Shown: positions 48,586 through 57,695, numbered from the stretch's first letter. The stretch is 64,000 nt of DNA from Bradyrhizobium sp. U87765 SZCCT0048 (GCF_018131225.1 NZ_JAFCMM010000001.1:1178001-1242000); one strand, 5' to 3'. Numbers and translations: made by a program. The notes: a model not told the origin generated them from the sequence alone.

Positions 48586-49993
48586 AGCGTGCTCCCAGCT
48601 TCGGGGTGTCCCAGAGGCGGGCAAGGTCGAGGACGATCTGGTCTTCGCGGATCAGAGCTTCGATATTGCGGAACTCAGGCGATGCATTGCCGATGATGAT
48701 GACTTCGGCACTTTCCACGGTCTCGCGCATCGACGACATCATGATCGAGCCGATGTGCGGGATCGCCTGCTCGATGTGACGGCGATTGACGCCGGTCAGT
48801 GCCGACAGGTTGACGCTGGCATCGTAGAGCTTGAGGTTGTAGCCCTTGCCGATCAGCCGCTCGATTAGTTCGACCTGCGGGCTCTCGCGCAGGTCATCGG
48901 TGCCCGGCTTGAAGCTGAAGCCCAGCACCGCGATGTTGCGGTGGCCGAAGCCGATCACCTTGCTGATCGCGCGCTCGATCTGGATGCGGTTGCTCGGCAG
49001 GATGTTGGACAGGATCGGCGCCTCGACGTCGAGCTGACGGGCGAGATAGGTCAGCGCCCGCGAATCCTTCGGCAGACACGAACCGCCGAAGGCAAAGCCA
49101 GGCTTGAGATAGGTCGGGGAGATGTTGAGCTTGGTGTCCGAACAGAACACATCCATCAGTTCGTGGCTATCGATGTTCAGCGCCTGGCAGATGTTGCCGA
49201 TTTCGTTGCCGAAACACACTTTCAGAGCATGCCAGGTGTTGTCGGCATACTTGATCATCTCGCTGGTCTCGAACGCAACGGTGAACACCGGTGCGACGAT
49301 GCCCTCATAGAGACCGGCAACCTGGTCGCCGGCTGCCGGTTCGTCGGTACCGATCACGGTCTTTGGCGGCGAGAAAAAATCGGAAACTGCGGTGCTCTCA
49401 CGCAGGAACTCGGGGTTATAGGCGACCGATAGACCCTCGCCGCAGCGACGGCCGGACTCGCGCTCGAGGATCGGAATAATGGTGTTGCGCATCGTGCCGG
49501 GAATCATCGTCGAACGCACGACGACGAGATGGCTGCCCTTCTTGTTGCGGATCGCGCGACCGATCTCGGCGACCACGCCGCAGACGATATCGATATTGAT
49601 GCTGCCATTGTCGCGGCTCGGCGTACCGACGCAGATCAACGAGACATCGGTGTCGTCGATCGCCTGCTGCACGTCATCGACCGCCGTCAGGCGCCCGATC
49701 TGCACCAACTCCTGCATCATTTCGCCAAGGCCAGGCTCGACCACCGGCGGCTTGCCCTCGCGGAAGCACTGCCGCTTGATATCATTGACGTCGAGGCCGA
49801 TCACCGTGTGGCCAACCTTGGCGAAGCAGGCAGCCGAAACGGCGCCGACATAGCCGAGGCCGAAGATGCTGATGCGGCGCGGCGCCGTGTTGACGGGAAT
49901 TTGCGCCTTGATCTTGGGTAGGCGAGCGCCCTGCTCCAGCATCGTGCCGGGAGCCAGTTCGATGAGATCAGAGTCGCTGAGCCACGCTTTCAC
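48566..49993 (-). CDS. GDP-mannose 6-dehydrogenase-type nucleotide-sugar dehydrogenase (AlgD-like)
   Basis: A 475-residue NAD-dependent dehydrogenase. After an extra N-terminal stretch of about 40 residues comes the Rossmann motif RISIFGLGYVGAVSA. The active-site motif is GFAFGGSCLPKDSRAL with the catalytic Cys; the GGSCLPKD form and the FSFKPGTDDLRESPQVEL region match AlgD better than UDP-glucose dehydrogenases. It would oxidise GDP-mannose to GDP-mannuronate by two hydride transfers. The GTG start has GGGGAG eight bases upstream. It heads the operon with the WbuB-like, heparinase-like and flippase genes, so the polymer probably contains a uronic acid. Confidence 0.9.
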   Translation of the reverse strand: MKAWLSDSDLIELAPGTMLEQGARLPKIKAQIPVNTAPRRISIFGLGYVGAVSAACFAKVGHTVIGLDVNDIKRQCFREGKPPVVEPGLGEMMQELVQIGRLTAVDDVQQAIDDTDVSLICVGTPSRDNGSINIDIVCGVVAEIGRAIRNKKGSHLVVVRSTMIPGTMRNTIIPILERESGRRCGEGLSVAYNPEFLRESTAVSDFFSPPKTVIGTDEPAAGDQVAGLYEGIVAPVFTVAFETSEMIKYADNTWHALKVCFGNEIGNICQALNIDSHELMDVFCSDTKLNISPTYLKPGFAFGGSCLPKDSRALTYLARQLDVEAPILSNILPSNRIQIERAISKVIGFGHRNIAVLGFSFKPGTDDLRESPQVELIERLIGKGYNLKLYDASVNLSALTGVNRRHIEQAIPHIGSIMMSSMRETVESAEVIIIGNASPEFRNIEALIREDQIVLDLARLWDTPKLGARYVGINW

Positions 49994-50220
49994 TTTGCAA
50001 TCTCCCCTAGGGTCATCGGTAGTTAATCACCGGACCGCCAAAGAGAAAGCATTTCAAAACTCTGATCGCGCGTTAGGCTTACCCCACCGCAATCCGAGAG
50101 ATCGCGTTAAGCAGGCATTAACCCTAAGAGCGACGGTTAGGAGTTTGCAAAGCGACGTTAAACAATTTTTCGCAAATTTGCCGACAACAATCGGAGTTGA
50201 CCGCGGCGGATCCGAGCTCC

Positions 50221-50577
50221 ATGACATTGCAGACAATTCTACGCGTGCTCGCGTGGGCCTCGATCCTTGCCATCGTCGTGGTGACCGACGGACCGATCGG
50301 TCTGCGGCCGGTGACCCATCTGTCTCCGAACATCGAACGTGCCGCGGCCCTGGCCTTCGTCGGCGGCCTGTTCGCACTCGCCTATCCCAATCGCCTGGTG
50401 GTGATTTTCATCGCCCTGGGGCTTGCGATAGGTATTTTCGAACTGGCGCAGGTTCTGTTCTCGGGACGTCACGCCCGCCTGCACGATGCGGTGGTCAAGG
50501 TGGTCGGGCTGGCGGCAGGAATTGCGGCTGGCCACGTCGCCAATCGCTTGCGGGCACGTTTTCACGACGCCGCATGA
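50221..50577 (+). CDS. VanZ-like small membrane protein
   Basis: A 118-residue protein with about four hydrophobic segments and the VanZ-family pattern THLSPNIERAAALAFVGGLF, LAIGIFELAQ and SGRHARLHDAVVKVVG. VanZ-like proteins are often near exopolysaccharide or cell-envelope genes, with unclear biochemical role. It is divergent from the GDP-mannose dehydrogenase-like gene. A TTG at 50197 is in frame but its ribosome site would be too close, so the ATG at 50221 is used; its own ribosome site is weak. The 227-bp gap before it shows no other gene. Confidence 0.75.
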   Translation: MTLQTILRVLAWASILAIVVVTDGPIGLRPVTHLSPNIERAAALAFVGGLFALAYPNRLVVIFIALGLAIGIFELAQVLFSGRHARLHDAVVKVVGLAAGIAAGHVANRLRARFHDAA

Positions 50578-50656
50578 TCCAGAACGTGCGTTGACGTTCC
50601 CGCCCCCCGGGAAAAGGGCGGCTGCCTGTGATGGGCCGGCTGGCCGCCGCCCCGGC

Positions 50657-51247
50657 TCAGGCCGCGGCCTGAGGATCCCTCAGCATGGCTCCCGGAATCT
50701 TGCGCGAGGTCAGGTTGCCATCGTCATCGTACTGCCGGTCGCAGAACCGCTCCCGCGCCACCGGCAAGCCGAGGCGCCGACCCGCTTTCTCCATTTCGGA
50801 GCCAGCCAGCGCGACATAGATCAGGTCCCGATCAACGGTCTTGAGCGCACGGCCGATGGCCATGGCATCGTCCTCCCGCACTGCCGCCATGTTGTTGAGG
50901 GCGCCGTGAGGCTTCACATGGGTGACCTTGACGTTGGAACAGGACGCCAGCGCCTGCAGCGCGCCGATCTGGCGCGCGATCAGGTATTCGAGCTCGGCCA
51001 AATTCATGTCGATCTGGCGCCGGCCGAACCCCCACAGGTTGTTGAAGCCTGGATGCGCGCCGATGCTGACGCCTTCGGCCATAGCCCGCTGCACCACGGA
51101 GTGCATCATCAGCGGATCGCCGGCATGAAAGCCGCAGGCGACGTTCGCCGACTTGATGATCTTCGGAATCGCGTCGTCGTCGCCGATATTGCAGGCGCCA
51201 AACCCCTCCGCCGTATCGGCGTTCAAATTCGCGGAAATCGACTTCAC
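50657..51247 (-). CDS. 5-oxoprolinase subunit A-like protein (LamB/YcsF), C-terminally shortened
   Basis: A 196-residue LamB/YcsF protein. PxpA hydrolyses 5-oxoproline to glutamate with ATP together with PxpBC. The N-terminal motifs LNADTAEGFG, SANVACGFHAGDP, GVSIGAHPG and HVKPHGALNN are intact, and the sequence stays normal to RERFCDRQYDDDGNLTSR and SGA-like PGAMLRDPQ. It then stops, about 50-55 residues short of the roughly 245-250-residue family, so the C-terminal VCVHGD-containing end is missing. The start is GTG at 51247 with GGGAGG very close; a TTG at 51226 is possible. It is divergent from pxpB. Confidence 0.75.
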   Translation of the reverse strand: MKSISANLNADTAEGFGACNIGDDDAIPKIIKSANVACGFHAGDPLMMHSVVQRAMAEGVSIGAHPGFNNLWGFGRRQIDMNLAELEYLIARQIGALQALASCSNVKVTHVKPHGALNNMAAVREDDAMAIGRALKTVDRDLIYVALAGSEMEKAGRRLGLPVARERFCDRQYDDDGNLTSRKIPGAMLRDPQAAA

Positions 51248-51370
51248 ACCTCCCTCGACGCGGGTTCTGGCGGCGCCAGCCTTTCAGCCGGTGAACCGTC
51301 TCGTTGAAACTTGGATTGATCGCACGGCACCATTGATAGTAGGACAATGGGATACAGGGAGCCGACGCAC

Positions 51371-52099
51371 ATGACCGGATTCCGTTTCCTGCAGGCATCG
51401 GACAGCGCCGTCGTCGTCGAGTTTGGCGAAACCGTGGACCGCGCCATCAACGACCAGGTGCTGGCGCTCGCGGACGCCGTCGACCGTGCGGCGATCGTCG
51501 GCGTCATCGAACTGGTGCCGACCTTCCGCTCGCTGATGATCCATTACGACTCGCTGATCACCGCCGGCGACGACATCGAAGCCGCGGTGACGCAGATTGC
51601 CCGCCAGAGCCAGACGATCACCCACGGCACACGACAGCTGTGGCACATCCCGGTCTGCTATGAGCCATCTCACGCGCCGGACATCGAGGAGATCGCGCGC
51701 ACGCTGTCTCTCACCCCCGGCGAGGTCGCCGGGCTTCACGCGGCAACGCGCTATCACATCTACATGATCGGCTTCGTGCCGGGATATCCCTATATGGGCG
51801 ACGTCATTCCGGCGCTGCAGCTGCCGCGGCGCGTGGACCCGCGCACGCGTGTGCCGCCGGGATCGGTGGCGATCGCCACCAACATGACCGCGGTCTATCC
51901 GTACGAAAGTCCTGGCGGCTGGCATCTGATCGGCACCACACCGGTTCGGTTCTTCGATGCGGCGAGCCCGCGCGGAGCGCTGCTCGCCGCGGGCGACGCA
52001 GTGACGTTCGAGTCGATCGACGCAACCGAATTCGCGCGCATCAAGGCCGCGGTCGAGCGCAACGAGTTTGTCCCGGCCAGCCAAGAGATCGGCCCATGA
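51371..52099 (+). CDS. pxpB: 5-oxoprolinase subunit B (PxpB/KipI)
   Basis: A 242-residue carboxyltransferase-domain subunit. Typical motifs are ASDSAVVVEFGETVD at the N-terminus, IGFVPGYPYMGDV in the centre, and LPRRVDPRTRVPPGSVAIAT with SPGGWHLIGTTP. With PxpA and PxpC it forms the ATP-dependent 5-oxoprolinase that recycles pyroglutamate. The ATG at 51371 gives the usual length. Its stop overlaps the pxpC start by four bases (ATGA). It is oriented away from the shortened pxpA-like gene rather than in one operon with it. Confidence 0.92.
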   Translation: MTGFRFLQASDSAVVVEFGETVDRAINDQVLALADAVDRAAIVGVIELVPTFRSLMIHYDSLITAGDDIEAAVTQIARQSQTITHGTRQLWHIPVCYEPSHAPDIEEIARTLSLTPGEVAGLHAATRYHIYMIGFVPGYPYMGDVIPALQLPRRVDPRTRVPPGSVAIATNMTAVYPYESPGGWHLIGTTPVRFFDAASPRGALLAAGDAVTFESIDATEFARIKAAVERNEFVPASQEIGP

Positions 52100-53130
52100 G
52101 TCCACTCGTCAAGGTCATCAAGCCCGGTTTCCATTCGACACTGCAAGATGCCGGCCGGCGCGGCCATCAGGACATCGGCGTGCCCGTCTCCGGCCCGCTC
52201 GACCGCTTGAGCTTCGTGCTCGCCAATGGCCTCGTCGGCAATGCACTGGACGCCGCCTGCCTCGAGCTCATCGGTTCGGGGCCCGAATGCGAGATCCTTG
52301 CGCCGTCGGTGCGGCTCGCGCTGGTCGGCGGCAGCGCGCAGATCGACATTCTCGGCCGTGACGAACAGGCCCCCGCGGGCCAGAGCCTGCGCGCGGTGAA
52401 AGGCGACGTCGTCCGCATCCGCCTTGGCGGCGAAGCGCTGTGCAGCTATCTGGCATTCGAGGGCGGATTCGACGCGCCGCTGTGCCTCGGCAGTCTGTCG
52501 ACCTACACCCGCGCGGCCTTCGGCGGCCTGTCCGGACGCGCGCTGCTGGCCGGCGACATCCTGCACGGCCATCGCGACGACGTCCCCGCACGCACGGAAC
52601 TCGCGCTTCCCGCCGCCCAGGACCTGCAGTTCGCGCAGCCGATCCGGATCGTGCTCGGACCGCAGGACGACTACTTCGACGCAGCGTCGATCACACTGCT
52701 GTTGTCGTCGACCTACACGATCGCCCCCGCATCGGACCGCATGGGCTTCCGCATGGCCGGCCCCGCCCTGCATCACAGCCGCGGCTACAACATCGTGTCC
52801 GACGGTATCGTTGCCGGCTCGATGCAGGTCCCCGGCTCCGGCCTGCCGATCGTGCTGATGGCGGACGCGCAAACCACCGGCGGCTATCCGAAGGTCGCGA
52901 CCGTGATCTCCGCCGACCTGCCGTTGCTCGGCCGCCGCAAGGCCGGCCAGACGGTGACCTTCAAGGCCGTCACCCGGGTCGAGGCCGAGGCCGCGCGCCG
53001 GAGCGAGCACGCCGCTATCCAGGCAACGCTGGCCGCGTTGCGGCCCGCCGGCGACGCCGACGGCATCAATGTCGACGCGCTTGCCCGCCATAACCTGATC
53101 GGCGGCGTCGTCGATGCGACGCGGCCCTGA
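52096..53130 (+). CDS. pxpC: 5-oxoprolinase subunit C (PxpC/KipA)
   Basis: A 344-residue biotin-dependent-carboxyltransferase-fold subunit. Markers are KPGFHSTLQDAGRRGHQDIG at the N-terminus, SGPLDRLSF, SDRMGFRMAGPAL and DAQTTGGYPKVATVISADL near the C-terminus. It pairs with PxpB and is translationally coupled to it. Related enzymes are allophanate hydrolase subunits and urea amidolyase, so an allophanate role is an alternative reading; the adjacent LamB/YcsF gene favours 5-oxoproline. The gene ends just before a decayed region. Confidence 0.9.
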   Translation: MSPLVKVIKPGFHSTLQDAGRRGHQDIGVPVSGPLDRLSFVLANGLVGNALDAACLELIGSGPECEILAPSVRLALVGGSAQIDILGRDEQAPAGQSLRAVKGDVVRIRLGGEALCSYLAFEGGFDAPLCLGSLSTYTRAAFGGLSGRALLAGDILHGHRDDVPARTELALPAAQDLQFAQPIRIVLGPQDDYFDAASITLLLSSTYTIAPASDRMGFRMAGPALHHSRGYNIVSDGIVAGSMQVPGSGLPIVLMADAQTTGGYPKVATVISADLPLLGRRKAGQTVTFKAVTRVEAEAARRSEHAAIQATLAALRPAGDADGINVDALARHNLIGGVVDATRP

Positions 53131-53165
53131 CACCTGCTCTATCCCTGCCCATCTCATCGGCGACA

Positions 53166-53441
53166 TCATGGCGACGGCGGCCTCGCCGGCCGCAGTTCGG
53201 TCGGATCGAGGCCGGTCAGGCTCTGATAGACGTCAGGCGCGGTTGCGCCCTCGGTGTTGAACAGCAAGACGCGCGCCTGCGCGTCCAACCCGATCATCTC
53301 GCGCCATGCGGGCGAGGAGGCCGCGACCGCTGTGCAAGGCCATCGCCCGATGGCTTGGCAGGAGAGCCAGCATGCTGCCGACCCGGGCCGCTGCGGCCGG
53401 CCCCAACATCTCCTGATCGATCCCCAGAAGCGGCTGGCCAT
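53166..53441 (-). pseudogene. Remnant of a PLP-dependent ammonia-lyase (diaminopropionate ammonia-lyase type), C-terminal part
   Basis: The minus-strand frame ends with GLDAQARVLLFNTEGATAP followed by DVYQSLTG, which is the conserved C-terminal tail of diaminopropionate ammonia-lyase/threonine-dehydratase-like enzymes. Upstream of it the frame loses family resemblance within about 40 codons, and other frames carry fragments, so frameshifts are likely. The N-terminal three-quarters, including the PLP lysine, are absent. The identification rests on this short tail. Confidence 0.5.
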
Positions 53442-53661
53442 GGTTCGCGTCGGTGCCGGAAGTGCAGCAGTGCTACGACGTCACCGGCGCAAACGACTTC
53501 CTGCTGGTGCTGATGGTCTCGACCATGGAGGAATACGAGGGCCGGGGCCGCCTCCTGTTCCTCGAGAACAGGAACGTCAAGCACTACCACACCCAAGGAC
53601 TTACACACCTAGTGTCGCGATGAACCGGGTGAAGACCGGTGTCAGCGTGCCGGTGAAATGA
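53435..53661 (+). pseudogene. Remnant of an Lrp/AsnC family regulator, C-terminal ligand-binding part
   Basis: One frame reads VPEVQQCYDVTGANDFLLVL then MVSTMEEYE and LFLENRNVKHYHTQ, the RAM/AsnC effector domain. It then frameshifts, and the normal tail MNRVKTGVSVPVK follows in another frame and ends at 53661. The DNA-binding half is gone. It is head-to-head with the ammonia-lyase remnant, as intact lrp genes often are with the genes they control. Confidence 0.65.
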
Positions 53662-53741
53662 GCCCCGCTGCGGTCCTCATTCGTCGAATTCGCCGATCGA
53701 CCTGACAGCGGCCCTTCGGGGACCGTCGGTCAAGGGACGGA

Positions 53742-54017
53742 TCAGGACAATGGCGCGATGGTCGCATGACCTTGTGGCACGACAGCGAGGCCGCCCACGA
53801 CCCGCATCACCCCGAGATGGCCGTGCATGAGGCAGGCTTCATTCTCCCCGGCCCGCATCAACGCCTCGATCGCATCATGCAGCACGCGGTCCTGCTCGGC
53901 GTCGGCGGGGCGCGGCAGGTTCATCAGATACACCTTGGCATCATGCAAGGTGCGCAGGCAGGTGCCGGAGGACAGGACGATTGGCTCGGGGAAACGGTCG
54001 GACCAGGACACGGGCAT
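53742..54017 (-). CDS. Conserved hypothetical small protein
   Basis: A 91-residue soluble protein starting MPVSWSDRFPEPIVLSSGTC. The pattern, with the SDRFPEPI and LRTLHDAKVYLMNLP motifs, recalls short uncharacterised proteins common in Bradyrhizobium-type genomes, but I know no function. The ATG at 54017 has GAGGAG very close; a longer frame to 54074 exists. No domain, signal or membrane segment is visible. Confidence 0.6.
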   Translation of the reverse strand: MPVSWSDRFPEPIVLSSGTCLRTLHDAKVYLMNLPRPADAEQDRVLHDAIEALMRAGENEACLMHGHLGVMRVVGGLAVVPQGHATIAPLS

Positions 54018-54145
54018 CTCCTCGCGATTCGGCGCCGCTTGCCGCGGCTGCAACACCATCCGCGTGGAACCCACTCTGGGTCAGGCAGCGTATGGCGATC
54101 ACCCCAACCAGCAACGCCGGCGTTCGTTCCCGCGCCGCGACCAAG

Positions 54146-55276
54146 CTAAACGGTTTCAACAACCAGTGGTTCCCCGTCGAGGAACCGGTCGATCGCCCGC
54201 TCATAGGGGCCCAGACCGAGATTCTGCGCGGCGATCCAGCCATCGTTGTAATAGCTGCCGAGATAGCGGTCGCCACCGTCGCAGATCAATGTCACCAGGG
54301 ACCCCTCCTGGCCAGCCTGCTGCATTCGCGCGGCGACCAGACACAGGCCGAAGAAATTGGTGCCGGTCGATCCGCCGACCTTGCGGCCGAGCCGGCGTGA
54401 CAGCACCCGCATCGCCGCCAGCGACGCCGCGTCCGGAATGCGGATCATCTCGTCGATCACCTCGCTGAGGAACGACGGCTCGACGCGTGGCCGGCCGATC
54501 CCTTCGATGCGCGACGGCAGGTCGCTGGTGACGCCGCGGTCGGCTTGCCGATAGGCATCGAAGAACACCGAGTTCTCGACGTCGACGACACACAGCCGGG
54601 TGCTGAAACGCCTGTAGCGAATGTAACGCCCGATGGTGGCGGTCGTGCCCCCGGTGCCAGCGCTCATCACGATGACGGCAGGCACCGCATGCGGCTCGCC
54701 GCTCATCTGCTGGAAGATCGACTCAGCGATGTTGTTGTTGCCGCGCCAGTCGGTGGCTCTCTCGGCGAACGTGAACTGGTCGAGATAAACGCCCTTCAGG
54801 CGCTCGGCGAGGCTCGTCGCCTCGGCATAGATCTCGGACGGACGCTGCGCGAGGTGGCAGTGCCCACCCTGGCGCTCGATCGCCTCGATCTTCTCGCGCG
54901 ACGTGCTCCCCGGCATCACCGCATAGAACGGCAGGCCGAGCAGCCGCGCAAAGTAGGCTTCCGACACCGCGGTCGAGCCGGACGAGGCCTCGACGATCGG
55001 CGTATCGCCGCGAATACGGCCGTTGCAGATGCCATAAAGAAACAGCGACCGCGCCAGACGGTGTTTGAGGCTGCCCGTGGGATGGGTCGATTCATCCTTG
55101 AGATAGATCGACAAGCCCTTCAGCGCCGGCGCATCGAAGTGCAGCAGGTGGGTGTCGGCGGACCGCCGCTGGTCGGTCTCGATCAGGCCCAGCGCCTGGG
55201 TTGCCCAGTCGCGATCGGCCGCCGCGGGACCCGTGATCGGCACTGTGAGAGTAAAGACCGTCGGATCATCGCTCAT
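54146..55276 (-). CDS. PLP-dependent cysteine synthase/cysteine desulfhydrase-like enzyme (Cds1-type)
   Basis: A 376-residue fold-type II PLP enzyme. The lysine that binds PLP lies in [17 protein letters not shown], the phosphate-binding glycine loop is [20 protein letters not shown], and [19 protein letters not shown] is the substrate loop. The GSTGTNFFG and [16 protein letters not shown] segments resemble mycobacterial Cds1-type L-cysteine desulfhydrases rather than plain O-acetylserine sulfhydrylases. It is the last gene of the importer-racemase-IclR operon, and its ATG overlaps the iclR-type stop. A beta-elimination or beta-replacement on an imported amino acid is inferred. Confidence 0.85.
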   Translation of the reverse strand: MSDDPTVFTLTVPITGPAAADRDWATQALGLIETDQRRSADTHLLHFDAPALKGLSIYLKDESTHPTGSLKHRLARSLFLYGICNGRIRGDTPIVEASSGSTAVSEAYFARLLGLPFYAVMPGSTSREKIEAIERQGGHCHLAQRPSEIYAEATSLAERLKGVYLDQFTFAERATDWRGNNNIAESIFQQMSGEPHAVPAVIVMSAGTGGTTATIGRYIRYRRFSTRLCVVDVENSVFFDAYRQADRGVTSDLPSRIEGIGRPRVEPSFLSEVIDEMIRIPDAASLAAMRVLSRRLGRKVGGSTGTNFFGLCLVAARMQQAGQEGSLVTLICDGGDRYLGSYYNDGWIAAQNLGLGPYERAIDRFLDGEPLVVETV

Positions 55277-56115
55277 TTCTGGTTCACGCGTGGAATTCCT
55301 GAAAAGCACAACTGACGAGAGACTTGCGCGGCGGCCTCGACCAGCGCCTGCACCGACGGATCGCCGTCGGTTGCCTGACCATCAGGGCCGGCGATGGCGA
55401 GCACGGCCACGAGTTCACCCTGGGAGTCGAACACCGGCGCCGCGGCGCCGCGGATATTCTCGACGAAATGGCCCTTGAGCCAGCCGAAGCCCGATTTGCG
55501 CACCTTTGCCTTGACGCCATCGACCGCCCGACGCCCCTCGGGCGACGCGAGAAACCTGGCGCCGAGTTCGCGCTCGAGGCGCCCGCGGGTGTTGTCCTCG
55601 GTCAGGTAGGTGAGAAAGACATGTCCCGTGGCCGAGGCGAACAGCGGAAAGACGGTGCCGAGCCCCAGCGACGTCACGCCAATGCCGCCGCCCCTGAACC
55701 AGCGTACCACGGTCGGGCCGCCGTCGCCCCAGACCGCGAGCGTACCACCTTCCAGCGTGCGCGCCACCAGCTCCTTGAGCGCAGCCGTCGCGAGGTCGAT
55801 GGCCTCGACGCGGGCGAGCGCTGCAAGGCCGACACGCAGGGCCCGCGATCCCAGGTCGTAGAGACCGGTCGCGTCGTCCTGGGTGGCAAGGCCACAGCGC
55901 ACGAGGCTGACGAGATAGCGGCGGGTCTGGCTCAATGACAGCCCCGCCCGACGCGCCGCCTCTCCCAGCGTCAACGGCCCGGGACTGTCGGCGAGAACGT
56001 CCAGCACCGAGAAGCCGATTTCGACCGACTGAATTCCCTGGATGCGATCGGAGGCGGCCGACCGCCGTGAGCCCGATGAGGACCCACGACCGGCCGGCTT
56101 GGTCTTTTTTGCCAT
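55273..56115 (-). CDS. IclR family transcriptional regulator
   Basis: A 280-residue IclR regulator. A basic, low-complexity N-terminus precedes the winged helix ([20 protein letters not shown], about residues 48-67) and a C-terminal ligand-binding domain ([16 protein letters not shown], and [20 protein letters not shown]). It sits inside the operon between the VOC and Cds1-like genes, 1 bp after the former and overlapping the latter. The gene is therefore co-expressed with what it probably regulates, and the palindrome at 60369 is the natural target. Confidence 0.9.
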   Translation of the reverse strand: MAKKTKPAGRGSSSGSRRSAASDRIQGIQSVEIGFSVLDVLADSPGPLTLGEAARRAGLSLSQTRRYLVSLVRCGLATQDDATGLYDLGSRALRVGLAALARVEAIDLATAALKELVARTLEGGTLAVWGDGGPTVVRWFRGGGIGVTSLGLGTVFPLFASATGHVFLTYLTEDNTRGRLERELGARFLASPEGRRAVDGVKAKVRKSGFGWLKGHFVENIRGAAAPVFDSQGELVAVLAIAGPDGQATDGDPSVQALVEAAAQVSRQLCFSGIPRVNQK

Positions 56116-56116
56116 G

Positions 56117-56965
56117 CTAGCGTCCGTGCTGTTGGAAAACGATCAGGTTTCCAAAGCCGATTTCCGGATCGATGTAAACGGCGTCGCTGTTCACACGATG
56201 GCTAACGTCACCCTGTTCGAGGCAAGCGCGCAGCGCGGCAATGGACGCGACCTCGATCTGGTAGCCGACGTAGCGGGCACCCGCGCCATCAAGGGTAGCG
56301 CTCACGCCCAGGCGTTGCTTGGCCTCGGCCGGCGACAACACGTCCAGCCAGACCTGCCCGGGGCTCGGCCGGCCATCCCGTGCACCGCCGAACAAGCCGG
56401 TGAAATCCGCGCGCCAGCGATCGGGATCGTCGGCGACGGCGAACACCCCGCTCAGCCCCCGCGCGGTGTTGGCATGGGACAGCCATGCCGGGCGCAGGTA
56501 GAGGCTGACATCGTAATAGCGACAGGCGTTGAAAGCGAGCGGCGTGTCGACGGGCAGAATGACATCGAACTCCGGAAACACGGACTCGCCGGGCGCCACC
56601 ACCCATTCACGGCGCACATGAACGGGCGAGCCGGCATCGAACCCGGCAGCGGTCATTGCAGCGTGAGCCGCCTGAGCATCACGGGCGCCGAGCACCATCG
56701 ACTTGACGCCCTCCCCGCCCGACAGCGTCCGCGCCATCGCCGGCGGCAGCCGCGTGCGGTCGTGCGACGCCATCAGCTCGATATAGTTGGCGAACCCGGC
56801 GGTGCGGGGTTGCATCAGCACGAGATGGTTGGAAATGCCCATCGGCTCGATGCGGCTGATCGGCGACAGCGTGAAACCCATGCAGCGGAACAGCGAGGCG
56901 GCGGCGTCGAGGTCGCGCACGTAAGTCAGGAGGTGATCGATTTCGGCGATGGGATAGTCAGCCAT
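56117..56965 (-). CDS. VOC superfamily protein (glyoxalase-like domain 3)
   Basis: A 282-residue protein of the vicinal-oxygen-chelate/glyoxalase-like fold. The first beta-alpha-beta unit is AEIDHLLTYVRDLDAAASLF, and a metal-type His and Glu recur (NHLVLMQ; NYIELMAS). A second paired module starts near residue 185. VOC proteins cover dioxygenases, isomerases, lyases and binding proteins. Four bases separate it from the racemase-like gene and one from the IclR gene, so it belongs to that pathway. Activity cannot be assigned. Confidence 0.82.
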   Translation of the reverse strand: MADYPIAEIDHLLTYVRDLDAAASLFRCMGFTLSPISRIEPMGISNHLVLMQPRTAGFANYIELMASHDRTRLPPAMARTLSGGEGVKSMVLGARDAQAAHAAMTAAGFDAGSPVHVRREWVVAPGESVFPEFDVILPVDTPLAFNACRYYDVSLYLRPAWLSHANTARGLSGVFAVADDPDRWRADFTGLFGGARDGRPSPGQVWLDVLSPAEAKQRLGVSATLDGAGARYVGYQIEVASIAALRACLEQGDVSHRVNSDAVYIDPEIGFGNLIVFQQHGR

Positions 56966-56969
56966 GGTT

Positions 56970-57695
56970 TCACTCACAGATGTGGTCGAAGATGTCATCG
57001 ATGTGCAGCGCGACGGCATCGACGACCGGAAGGGCGATCGTCGAAACCGGCAGCAGCAGGGGGAGCTCCGTGCAGGCCAGGACGATGGCACGGGCGCCGC
57101 GATCCTGCAGGGTCAGGGCGACCTCGGCCAGCGTGTCGCGCCCCGCGTCATCGGCGCCCTGGACCGTCAGGATCCGCTGGATCAGGTCATCGACGCGTCC
57201 CTGCGCGCCATCGTCCGGAAACAGCAGCCGTCGGCCGTCCTCGATACGGCTGCGAATGGCCAGCGAACCACACGTCAGAGCGGTGCCGAGCACACCGACC
57301 TCGACGAGCCCGCCCGCCTGCAGCCTCTCCGCCACCGCCGACAGCACATGCGGCACGGGCACGTCGACCGCGGCCGCGACGGCGCCATGCCAGTGATGGG
57401 CGGTGACCGCGGTCAACGCGATCACCTCGCAACCGACACGACGCAGGCGGCGCGCGGCATCGACCAGGCGCGCCTCGATTGCCGCCATGTCGCCGCGAGA
57501 CGCGAGCGACAACAGCTCCGCATAATCGAGGCTGTCGATCTGCCCCACGATCGTGCCATGAGGGCCGAACGTCCGTTCGGCGGCGCGGTTCAGCCGCTCA
57601 TGATAAAGCGCAGTCGATCGCCAGCTCATGCCGCCGATCAGACCGAGGCCGCGGCGTTGCCGCCGCCCCTCGTCCGTCGCCCGCGCCACGGTCAT
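56970..57695 (-). CDS. Aspartate/glutamate racemase-superfamily protein with one catalytic Cys
   Basis: A 241-residue protein with the family N-terminus LGLIGGMSWRSTALYHERLN and the second catalytic motif VLACTELPLLL (Cys208). The first motif, normally C-N-T or T-N-T, reads IALTAVTAHHWHG: by hand alignment Ala96 occupies the first catalytic position (Cys in most racemases, Thr83 in E. coli YgeA). One-Cys members such as arylmalonate decarboxylase exist, so racemisation is doubtful and a decarboxylase, isomerase or lyase is possible. It is ATGA-coupled to the ABC permease gene and close to the VOC gene. Confidence 0.82.
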   Translation of the reverse strand: MTVARATDEGRRQRRGLGLIGGMSWRSTALYHERLNRAAERTFGPHGTIVGQIDSLDYAELLSLASRGDMAAIEARLVDAARRLRRVGCEVIALTAVTAHHWHGAVAAAVDVPVPHVLSAVAERLQAGGLVEVGVLGTALTCGSLAIRSRIEDGRRLLFPDDGAQGRVDDLIQRILTVQGADDAGRDTLAEVALTLQDRGARAIVLACTELPLLLPVSTIALPVVDAVALHIDDIFDHICE

